In this document: one piece after another, positions 1-6,433 of the stretch
Layout: each line of letters starts with the position of its first letter
How positions within the stretch are numbered: the stretch's first letter is position 1
From: UBA10427 sp003500135
Lineage (GTDB): Bacteria; Bacteroidota; Bacteroidia; Cytophagales; Cyclobacteriaceae
Direction of reading: 5' to 3'
DNA: 9,224 nt
Assembly: GCA_963966275.1 (NCBI GenBank)
Contig: CAWZYQ010000154.1
Coordinates: 1 to 9,224 of the forward strand
The notes under the pieces: model-generated
What the model was told of the DNA's origin: nothing
The model's input: the letters and a program-made list of their open reading frames with translations, nothing else
Database searches by the model: none
Program-made: the position numbers and the translations under genes

Positions 1-126
1 ATTAAAAAAATATTTCTTTTTACTTTTCTTTGAGGAAAGAACCTACTCCTTACAAGGAACGCCTAATTTTTAATCGTTATTTCTACACTTTTTTACCGGC
101 CCAACTTCATAAACATACAAATCAGC

Positions 127-134
127 TATATTTA
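127..134 (+). promoter_or_regulatory. candidate -7 box (TAnnTTTA) before the RNA methyltransferase gene
   Basis: The sequence TATATTTA ends six bases before the ATG at 141. It matches the Bacteroidota -7 consensus TAnnTTTG except for the last base. I see no TTTG at the expected -33 distance, so this rests on one half of the consensus in AT-rich DNA. If real, the 5' leader would be very short. Confidence 0.25.
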
Positions 135-140
135 CAAAAT

Positions 141-1535
141 ATGGACTTACCGCAGGACTTTCGGGAAACACTGAAAACACTTTTACCAGACCAGGTAAAT
201 GATATTACAGGGGCCATGGGGCGCCCACCTTCGTATTCGATAAGAATTAATCCTAAAAAATGGCCAATTCAGAAGCCTGAGCTGGAGAGTGTTCCCTGGT
301 GCCCTGATGCCTTTTATCTAAAGGAAAGGCCTTTGTTTACTATGGATCCATATTTTCACGCCGGTGCGTTTTACCCTCAGGAGGCCAGTTCAATGTTTTT
401 GTCACATATTATCAAGCAACTCAAAATCGCAGATAGCCCAATTACGGCCCTGGATCTATGTGCTGCTCCGGGTGGTAAAACGACCTTACTATCTGATGCT
501 TTGCATTCTGACAGTGTACTTCTGGCCAATGAAGTAATTAAACCAAGGGCCAATATATTGGCCGAAAACGTAGTAAAATGGGGTAGGGAAAATGTAATTG
601 TCACTCAAAACGATCCATCCAAACTAGGGGGGTTACAACATATTTTTGACCTGATTGTAGTTGATGCTCCTTGTTCAGGTGAAGGTATGTTCCGTAAAGA
701 TCCCGAGAGTATAGCAGAATGGTCGACGGACAATGTCAACCTGTGTAGCGCACGACAAAGAAGAATATTAAGTGACATTTGGCCAGCCCTTGCCCCCGGA
801 GGACATTTAATTTATTCTACATGCACTTATAACCAGGCAGAAAACGAGGAGAATATCCAATGGCTTATGGATCAACAGGATGCCGGGTATGTAGAAATAA
901 TTATTCCGAAAGAATGGCAGATTGAGACTTTTGATAATTATCCATACCCGATGTACCGGTTTTTTCCACATCTGATAAAAGGTGAAGGGTTTAGCATAGG
1001 TATCGTAAGAAAGAAAGACGGGAAGAAAGATCCGCTTAAAATACAATCAAAAAAAACACTTTTGTATCAGGCTTCAGCTACTCAGAAAGCAATGGCTGAA
1101 GAATGGATCGAAACATCCTCACCGTATTTTTTCCTGCACAACAATACACTAAAAGTCATCCCCGAAAAGGCACGTTCTCTTTTAGATTATTTATATCGTA
1201 ATTATAATGTAGTGCTTGGTGGCTTCGAAATTGCCGAAAAAGGAAAAAAAGACTGGTATCCGCTACATGGGTTGGCTATGCACTGTATGATGAAGAAACA
1301 GGCATTCCCAAACATCTTACTGAACCATCAGGAAGCAATTGAGTATTTAAGTCGCGGAAACCTGCCTAACACTACTCAAAGGCCTCAAGGCTGGAGCTTG
1401 GTTTCTTTTAACAACATACCACTCGGATGGGTAAAAGTACTGCCAAACCGACTGAATAACTACTACCCCAAAAACTGGAGAATAAAAATGGAATTAAAAC
1501 CAGATTCTGAAATGACCCTCTGGCATGAAAATTAA
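141..1535 (+). CDS. NOL1/NOP2/Sun-family (RsmF-like) RNA m5C methyltransferase
   Basis: Predicted cytoplasmic S-adenosylmethionine-dependent enzyme that methylates carbon 5 of a cytosine in RNA, most likely 16S rRNA, as RsmF/YebU and related proteins do. The 464-residue protein from ATG 141 shows the SAM-binding motif DLCAAPGGKTT at residues 105-115. Motif IV, DAPCSGEGMF, lies at 175-184, and motif VI, STCTYNQAENE, at 226-236. The two conserved cysteines of the family, Cys178 (PC) and Cys228 (TC), are both present. The roughly 160 C-terminal residues, with LPNTTQRPQGWSLV and NNYYPKNWRI, fit the C-terminal RNA-binding domain of RsmF-like proteins. The frame is open upstream to a TTG at 30, but the family's usual start (MDLPQDF) falls at ATG 141, so I chose that. 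The exact target base cannot be read from sequence. Its neighbour downstream is unrelated in function. Family call very secure; substrate inferred. Confidence 0.93.
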   Translation: MDLPQDFRETLKTLLPDQVNDITGAMGRPPSYSIRINPKKWPIQKPELESVPWCPDAFYLKERPLFTMDPYFHAGAFYPQEASSMFLSHIIKQLKIADSPITALDLCAAPGGKTTLLSDALHSDSVLLANEVIKPRANILAENVVKWGRENVIVTQNDPSKLGGLQHIFDLIVVDAPCSGEGMFRKDPESIAEWSTDNVNLCSARQRRILSDIWPALAPGGHLIYSTCTYNQAENEENIQWLMDQQDAGYVEIIIPKEWQIETFDNYPYPMYRFFPHLIKGEGFSIGIVRKKDGKKDPLKIQSKKTLLYQASATQKAMAEEWIETSSPYFFLHNNTLKVIPEKARSLLDYLYRNYNVVLGGFEIAEKGKKDWYPLHGLAMHCMMKKQAFPNILLNHQEAIEYLSRGNLPNTTQRPQGWSLVSFNNIPLGWVKVLPNRLNNYYPKNWRIKMELKPDSEMTLWHEN

Positions 1536-1614
1536 TTAGGACTGTAAGCAACGATTGAATATTGAATTGCATCTTAACAAAAGATAATGGGAAGGGTTTC
1601 CAATTAAGACATTT

Positions 1615-1629
1615 TTGAATTCAATTGAA
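1615..1629. repeat. nested palindrome TTGAATTCAATTGAA before the CarboxypepD_reg gene
   Basis: Two perfect 10-base palindromes overlap here: TTGAATTCAA at 1615-1624 and TTCAATTGAA at 1620-1629. The block therefore alternates TTGAA, TTCAA, TTGAA and ends three bases before ATG 1633. Two tandem ATTGAAT copies lie upstream at 1554-1567. It could be an operator or a leader structure able to block ribosome entry, or chance in AT-rich DNA. The palindromes are certain; the function is not. Confidence 0.4.
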
Positions 1630-1632
1630 AGT

Positions 1633-2916
1633 ATGACATCGACCAAGCTATTCCTCTTTTGCGCTTTTGCATTCTATTTTGCATCCCCAACTGTTGATGC
1701 ACAAATCAAAACCGTATCCGGAATCGTTCAGGATGCGGAATCAGGCGCTCCGTTACCTTTTGCCACAGTGGGCATTGAAAACTCTTCAATTGGCACCACC
1801 ACGAATACCGACGGCAAATTTATCTTGTCAATACCCAAAGAATATGATTCGGCAAAAATTATAATTTCTTACATGGGCTACGAATCTTATCGATTAAATC
1901 CGGATAAGAAACAAGCGCCTTTTGTAATTGAATTGTCCCCCATTTCGATTACACTGGAAGAGGTTGAGGTTCGACCCTGGGAAGCCTGGGATTATGTAAA
2001 ACGCGCCATGCAAAAAGTACCTGACAACTACCCAAATACTGCCTATGGCACCGAAGGCTATTTTTCGACTTTGCTGACCGAAGATGATGCATATCTCAAA
2101 TTTAGTGAAGCCGTTGTGAAAACCTATCAACCGGCATATGGCGATACTGCTCAAAGTCAAACCAAATTAATCCAGGCAAGAAAGTTCAAGAATCCGGCAA
2201 GCTTTGACTTTATGCGTGAGCGAATTGAGAAAAGAATGGCCAAAGAAGAAAGAAAGGCGAAGAAAAAAGGCGAAGAATACGAATCTACCGATATTGATGA
2301 AGAAATAGCAGGTTCCTCACTTGGCACACCTGACGACGTAATCAATGCTGACCCTATTCGCGACACCGCCGAATACCTAGATGAAGACCTGCGCCATTAT
2401 TTCGACTATACCGTAGAAGGCTACACTTTTATGTACAATCAAAAAGTGGTGATCATTGGATTTGAATCGAACAAAAAGCACGAACAGCAAAAGCACAAGG
2501 GGAAAATCTATATTTCAATGGAGAACGATGCAATTCTGGCCATTGAAGACCACATCAGGATATTGATCCCGGATATCGTTCGACCGGTTGCCTTTTTGTT
2601 TGCCATTGGCTTTACAGATCCTGAAATTCACCTAATAACACATTATAAACCTGTAGGGAATAAATGGTATTTGAATTACTATGACTTACAGGGCGGAATG
2701 CTTTTGAAACATAAAAAGATGTTTAAGAAAAACGATAAGAGCCACTTTAAAATACACATGTCTTACATAGTCAGCGCCATACAGACTGAGGGTGTACAAC
2801 CGATCCCGGAAGATGAAAGGCTGGACAGATCGAAGGATTTTGCTGATCAGGTTGAGGAAGACCCAGTTTTTTGGAGTCAATATAAAGTAAGTCGGCCGGA
2901 AAATGTCACTCAATGA
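1633..2916 (+). CDS. exported CarboxypepD_reg-like domain protein, function unknown
   Basis: A 427-residue protein with a clear signal peptide: a short lysine-containing n-region, a hydrophobic stretch, and probable cleavage at VDA|Q after residue 23. Residues about 27-101 form a CarboxypepD_reg-like beta-sandwich (VSGIVQDAESGAPLPFATV, then the TNTDGKF turn, ending IELSPI), a domain common on Bacteroidota envelope proteins. Unlike SusC/TonB-dependent receptors there is no plug or barrel after it. Residues 195-227 are highly charged: basic first, then acidic. Residues about 255-380 look beta-rich (KGKIYISMENDAILAIEDH, NKWYLNYYDLQGG) and may form a substrate- or lipid-binding barrel-like fold, but I cannot name a family for that part. 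The frame opens at TTG 1615, but ATG 1633 gives a normal signal peptide and is preferred. Location is probably periplasm or outer-membrane inner face. The stop lies 7 bases from the stop of the convergent gene. Domain call firm, role unknown. Confidence 0.85.
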   Translation: MTSTKLFLFCAFAFYFASPTVDAQIKTVSGIVQDAESGAPLPFATVGIENSSIGTTTNTDGKFILSIPKEYDSAKIIISYMGYESYRLNPDKKQAPFVIELSPISITLEEVEVRPWEAWDYVKRAMQKVPDNYPNTAYGTEGYFSTLLTEDDAYLKFSEAVVKTYQPAYGDTAQSQTKLIQARKFKNPASFDFMRERIEKRMAKEERKAKKKGEEYESTDIDEEIAGSSLGTPDDVINADPIRDTAEYLDEDLRHYFDYTVEGYTFMYNQKVVIIGFESNKKHEQQKHKGKIYISMENDAILAIEDHIRILIPDIVRPVAFLFAIGFTDPEIHLITHYKPVGNKWYLNYYDLQGGMLLKHKKMFKKNDKSHFKIHMSYIVSAIQTEGVQPIPEDERLDRSKDFADQVEEDPVFWSQYKVSRPENVTQ

Positions 2917-2942
2917 ACTAACATTACATTGACATGTTTTTT
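2903..2942 (+). terminator. possible shared terminator between convergent genes
   Basis: ATGTCA at 2903-2908 can pair with TGACAT at 2930-2935. Alternatively, CAATG (2911-2915) pairs with CATTG (2927-2931), extended by ATGT/ACAT around a bulge. Six T follow at 2937-2942. The hairpin spans both stop codons, so it would be built partly from coding sequence. On the opposite strand the tail is only a short T run. The stem is weak and AT-rich, hence low confidence. Confidence 0.3.
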
Positions 2943-3412
2943 AACTGGGCCGCTATTTTAAACCCTCTGGATTCAATAGCATCCACATCCATTTCGAAGC
3001 GAAATTTACCTGACTCAAAATATATATTCACATCAATTCCGGGCGTCAGGGCCGACGCCTGTTCACTGACGACCAGAGCCATATCCGGCATTTGATAACT
3101 CGCCCTTTCATTAAATTCTTTAGTGACCAAAACAATGTGACTTTTGGGAATAGTACTCATATTCTGAACAAAACGGACCTCTATAGGCAGGCCGTAAACG
3201 TTTTTTTTATCTTCCAGCTCCTTTATGACAGGCCAATCTTTTTCATAACCGACTACTGTTATAACAAATTGATCGGATGATTCAATATCGGGCCATTGCG
3301 TATACCTCGCAAAGGTATAGAGCAAAAGACTGTAAACTTTATCATCAGTTCTTCCCGGGTAGGCCAATAATGGCATAAGCCAACACAAAAATACTATTAC
3401 AAGCGCTCTCAA
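2924..3412 (-). CDS. exported YfiR-like (DUF4154) protein
   Basis: A 162-residue protein of the YfiR/HmsC type. Family members in proteobacteria are periplasmic partners that repress the membrane diguanylate cyclase YfiN; in Bacteroidota their role is mostly unknown. Visible hallmarks are the N-terminal KVYSLLLYTFARYTQWP pattern just after the signal peptide, the central VVGYEKD strand, SHIVLVTKEF, and the C-terminal DVNIYFESGKFRFEMDV with SRGFKIAAQL. The hydrophobic residues 4-17 act as signal peptide; cleavage is probably near residues 17-21, though no clean AXA site is present. The start is TTG at 3412: the frame has no ATG before an upstream stop, and the next ATG (3376) would remove the signal peptide. 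AAAGGAG abuts the TTG. The mature part has no cysteine, so the disulfides described for Pseudomonas YfiR cannot form. No GGDEF or sensor kinase gene is adjacent. It sits between a convergent gene and a terminator, so is likely monocistronic. Confidence 0.83.
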   Translation of the reverse strand: MRALVIVFLCWLMPLLAYPGRTDDKVYSLLLYTFARYTQWPDIESSDQFVITVVGYEKDWPVIKELEDKKNVYGLPIEVRFVQNMSTIPKSHIVLVTKEFNERASYQMPDMALVVSEQASALTPGIDVNIYFESGKFRFEMDVDAIESRGFKIAAQLKNMSM

Positions 3413-3419
3413 CTCCTTT
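3413..3419 (-). promoter_or_regulatory. Shine-Dalgarno-like AAAGGAG flush against the TTG start
   Basis: Read on the minus strand, AAAGGAG is followed directly by TTG, the start codon chosen for the YfiR-like gene, leaving no spacer. A normal spacer is 5-9 bases. Strong SD sequences are also rare in Bacteroidota. It supports initiation near here but may be coincidental. Confidence 0.3.
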
Positions 3420-3430
3420 AGTTCTTTTGT

Positions 3431-3438
3431 TAAATATA
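3431..3438 (-). promoter_or_regulatory. candidate -7 box (TAnnTTTA) for the YfiR-like gene
   Basis: The minus strand reads TATATTTA, ending 18 bases before the TTG start at 3412. It matches TAnnTTTG except at the last base. The terminator of the preceding gene lies further upstream, so a promoter is expected in this stretch (3413-3500). No convincing TTTG -33 element was found. Confidence 0.28.
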
Positions 3439-3500
3439 GCGGATCGCGAATAAAATAGTTCTACTTATTTGATGAATTCTAATGGGATATATTACATATA

Positions 3501-3534
3501 AAAGCCCTGGCCAATTTTGTTTAGCCGGGGCTTT
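3501..3534 (-). terminator. strong hairpin terminator downstream of the S9 peptidase gene
   Basis: The arms AAAGCCCTGGC (3501-3511) and GCCGGGGCTTT (3524-3534) pair over 11 positions with one imperfect pair (U-G read as plus-strand RNA, A-C as minus-strand RNA) and a 12-base loop. On the minus strand the stem ends in GGGCTTTTATAT, giving a short U tract about 23-55 bases past the TAA at 3557. This is the clearest terminator in the window and isolates the peptidase gene from the YfiR-like gene. Confidence 0.75.
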
Positions 3535-3556
3535 AAATTCTACGTTTATAAACAAG

Positions 3557-5557
3557 TTATTTTAATTCAATCGTTGTTTCCGGCATAGTCGATTCATCGC
3601 CTTTCAAATAGGTATCAAACCAGCGCATCAACCTGAGACTATAGTCAAAACGCGCCGTGGATTTTCGGTTTCCATGGCCTTCACCGGGATAAAGCACCAG
3701 GCGGACCGGAGTTTCTGTGCGGGTTTTTATATGGCGATACATTTCATATGATTGCCCCGGATTTACCCTTGTATCCTCTTTTCCATGCATGATCAGAAGT
3801 GGTGTTTTGGCCTGACCGGCATAATAGATCGGGCTTCTCTCGAGGAAAAACTGATAGTCATCCCATATCCTTTTACGGCTGTGAACCAGAAACATTTCCT
3901 CAGGGATGTCACTTGTCCCCCACTTTGATATGTTATCGCTGATCCCTACACTCATCACACCGGCAGCGAAACGTTCTGTGTAGTAAGTACTCATCCAGGC
4001 TGTGGCATAACCACCATAGGAACCACCCGTAACACCTACTTTATCCTTATCAACCAAACCTTGTTCAATTAAATAATCAACCCCGTCAACCACATCGTCA
4101 AATTCTTTACCAGCCGGATCACCCTGACTGCTTTTTGCAAACTCCTCGCCTCTACCGGTGCTACCCCTGTAATTCGGATAAAAAACAGCATAGCCATTTG
4201 CAGCGGCCATTTGACCAGGAGTGGAATAGTATGACAACCATCCATTGTCATAATGCGATTCAGGACCTCCGTGAACAACAGTGATCAATGGATAACGAAC
4301 TCCACTTTCTTCATTCAAAGGACGAATAAGTATCCCCTCAAGCCCCATCCCATCACGGGCTTGCCACTTTACCACCTCTTGCTTAGCCAATGAACGGTTT
4401 TCAAGCCAGCCGTTGGTTACCGACAGTCGCTCGGGAGTATCCTCCCCTTTCTTAAGAATATACAGCTCATAGGGGTGTTGCGCCTTGCTTATCACCAATG
4501 CAATATGACCTGCCTCAGAAGGATCCATCGATCGAATGGCATATGGCGCGCTATTTATTCGACGCTTAAAATTCTTTCCATTGGCATCTATACTTCCTAT
4601 TGTACTCAATACTCCTTCACTTGCGGTAAAAACGATGGTGTTGTCGTCATTCCAGGCGAGACCTTCAAATTTCCCTTCGAAATCGGGGTAAATATTGCTC
4701 GATTCACCTGATTTCACCTGGGCCACGAACAGGCGGCCGTCAATCGGATCGTGTTTGTCTGCCCCTCCGATGAAACCGAGCTTTTTGCCATCCGTTGACC
4801 AGGCAATATCGCCTAGTTTTCCTTCATGATCAATGGTGGAAATGGTATTGAACGACCCGGCATCAATCACCTCAATTTTCTGGCTTGTATACGCATCGTC
4901 AACCAATGGACTTGGCGCCGTGGCGATAGCCAATTTGCTGCCATCAGGGCTCCATTCGACCGTGTGGAAATTGCCCTCTGCCGGGATCATTTCAGGTGAG
5001 CCACTGTCCAAAGCCACGACGTAGGCCCGTGAAAAGGCAAGGTTTTCTTCGTAGATTTCAGGCTGATAGGGAAGGAAACTGCCGGAAGATTTAGACTCTC
5101 GTGCGATAAATGCTACCTTTTGACCATCGGGCGACCAGGCATATTTTGATATCGACGTTCCAAAACCCAGAATCCTTCTTGCTTCTCCTCCTGCCAGCGA
5201 GATTTCATAGAGGGATACCGCTTTATCTTCATCCCGTTTACTCAAAAAAGTAATCGATCCACTACCGGGCCGGAATTCAATCTGTCGGATATAACCTTGT
5301 GTTACGAAAGGCACTCCTGTGCCTTTTGCCAAATCGTATAGATAGAGTTCGTAGCTGGCGCTTTTATTTTCAACTGTGGGGTCTGCCGGTACCGAAACAG
5401 AATAGGCGATCTTTTGTCCGTCTTCAGATATGGACGCACTGGTCACCATTTGCAACCGGGCAATATCTACCGGGCTAAGCCCTTGATATTCCTGAGCTTT
5501 GACAAGAAATACACTCAGAATTAATGTGATACTCAATATTATCCTCTTCATATGCAT
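3557..5557 (-). CDS. exported S9-family prolyl-oligopeptidase-type peptidase
   Basis: A 666-residue serine peptidase of the dipeptidyl-aminopeptidase/acylaminoacyl-peptidase type, expected to clip short peptides outside the cytoplasm. A signal peptide covers residues 3-21 (hydrophobic core, then VKA|Q). Residues about 30-380 form a beta-propeller with PD40/WD40-like blades: WSPDGQKVAF near 141, WSPDGSKLAI near 202, WSTDGKKLGF near 253. Residues about 400-655 are the alpha/beta hydrolase domain with HGGP at 429-432, NYRGSTGRG at 462-470, nucleophile Ser513 in GGSYGG, Asp595 in HGKEDTRVNP, and His628 in GEGHGN. All catalytic residues are intact and the length is normal. Two ATGs (5557 and 5551) are possible starts; the second gives the more typical MKRIIL beginning. 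A strong terminator follows. The gene upstream ends 91 bases away on the same strand, so the peptidase may have its own promoter, though none is clear. Exact specificity is not readable. Confidence 0.93.
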   Translation of the reverse strand: MHMKRIILSITLILSVFLVKAQEYQGLSPVDIARLQMVTSASISEDGQKIAYSVSVPADPTVENKSASYELYLYDLAKGTGVPFVTQGYIRQIEFRPGSGSITFLSKRDEDKAVSLYEISLAGGEARRILGFGTSISKYAWSPDGQKVAFIARESKSSGSFLPYQPEIYEENLAFSRAYVVALDSGSPEMIPAEGNFHTVEWSPDGSKLAIATAPSPLVDDAYTSQKIEVIDAGSFNTISTIDHEGKLGDIAWSTDGKKLGFIGGADKHDPIDGRLFVAQVKSGESSNIYPDFEGKFEGLAWNDDNTIVFTASEGVLSTIGSIDANGKNFKRRINSAPYAIRSMDPSEAGHIALVISKAQHPYELYILKKGEDTPERLSVTNGWLENRSLAKQEVVKWQARDGMGLEGILIRPLNEESGVRYPLITVVHGGPESHYDNGWLSYYSTPGQMAAANGYAVFYPNYRGSTGRGEEFAKSSQGDPAGKEFDDVVDGVDYLIEQGLVDKDKVGVTGGSYGGYATAWMSTYYTERFAAGVMSVGISDNISKWGTSDIPEEMFLVHSRKRIWDDYQFFLERSPIYYAGQAKTPLLIMHGKEDTRVNPGQSYEMYRHIKTRTETPVRLVLYPGEGHGNRKSTARFDYSLRLMRWFDTYLKGDESTMPETTIELK

Positions 5558-5648
5558 TATTTTTAGTTTAATAATAAGGCCCTGAAATTAAGAAAACTGT
5601 TGCGTAATCCAAGGGTGCTTTCTAACCCGCGGTTGAACTAAAACAGGT

Positions 5649-6395
5649 TTAACCCATTAATCCAAAAATAATATAATAGGTCATAGCCAAATTAAATGCA
5701 GCATGGGCAACAATAGCGCCGGCTATACTTTCAGTCTTTACCCTGACAAAATAAAATGCCCTGCTGGCAAGGAACATAAAAAATATCCAAAGCAAAGCCG
5801 GTAAAAATCGAAATGACCATTCCCCCTCAACATACAACAAGCCAAAATGGGCGAGGTGGGCAAAAGCAAAAGCCAGACTATCAATTTGGGACGCCTGATT
5901 GTCGCCGTATTTATCAACAAAACACTCATGGATCAAACCACGATAAAGTAGCTCCTCTCCCAGTGGGCTGAAGGTAATGCCCATAAGACTAAAAATGCCG
6001 AAGTACATCCATCTGTTTTCATAGAGCAAATCTTGTTCCACACCATATGACCTGGATATATACATAAACCAGTTATTCAGAGAATCTCCGTAGAGAAGGT
6101 TTCCGGTCCAATAGGTTAAAGTACAGATAAGAATGCCCAACAATGCCCCATAGAAGATCCACTTCAGAGATTCAGGCCTTGATATTCCGATTAATCGCTT
6201 CCCTTTTTTGTTTAAAAGCAGGAAGGGCAAAATGATCATTACCATGAATATCAACGAAACATATCGGTAATCGCTGTGAATATTGGCATGAAGCACCAAA
6301 CCAAAACGCAGTAATCCGAAAAAAATGATTAAAGACCAGCCCAACCAGGGTTTGAGGCTTAATGTATTTTCAAATTGTGATTTAAAGTATGCCAT
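5649..6395 (-). CDS. CPBP-family (CAAX-type) intramembrane metalloprotease
   Basis: A 248-residue polytopic inner-membrane protein with about six to eight hydrophobic segments. It carries all the hallmarks of the CPBP/ABI family: the EExxxR motif (GEELLYRG; Glu147, Glu148, Arg152), the FxxxH motif (Phe176 to His180 in FAFAH), and HxxxN (His231, Asn235 in HAAFN). These residues form the glutamate/histidine active site known from Rce1-type proteases. Bacterial members range from bacteriocin self-immunity to sigma-factor pathways and processing of membrane proteins. The substrate here is unknown. The gene starts 38 bases after the stop of the gluconate permease gene, with no terminator seen between them, so it may be the last gene of that transcription unit. 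A link to gluconate use is not expected from family knowledge and may only reflect co-transcription. Confidence 0.88.
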   Translation of the reverse strand: MAYFKSQFENTLSLKPWLGWSLIIFFGLLRFGLVLHANIHSDYRYVSLIFMVMIILPFLLLNKKGKRLIGISRPESLKWIFYGALLGILICTLTYWTGNLLYGDSLNNWFMYISRSYGVEQDLLYENRWMYFGIFSLMGITFSPLGEELLYRGLIHECFVDKYGDNQASQIDSLAFAFAHLAHFGLLYVEGEWSFRFLPALLWIFFMFLASRAFYFVRVKTESIAGAIVAHAAFNLAMTYYIIFGLMG

Positions 6396-6433
6396 AATTG
6401 CTGTGATAATATTTAGATGATCTGGTTTCCGGG

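Noticed and set aside
30..140. Extended N-terminus of the RNA methyltransferase from a TTG at 30
   Set aside because: The 37 extra residues do not look like the family, and ATG 141 begins the expected MDLPQDF; a candidate -7 box also lies inside this stretch.
1615..2916. TonB-dependent receptor (SusC-like) reading of the CarboxypepD_reg gene
   Set aside because: At 427 residues it is far too short, with no plug domain or barrel strands after the N-terminal domain.
5625..5651. Terminator after the CPBP protease gene, formed by AACC/GGTT segments
   Set aside because: The stem is six pairs at most and no T run follows on the minus strand.
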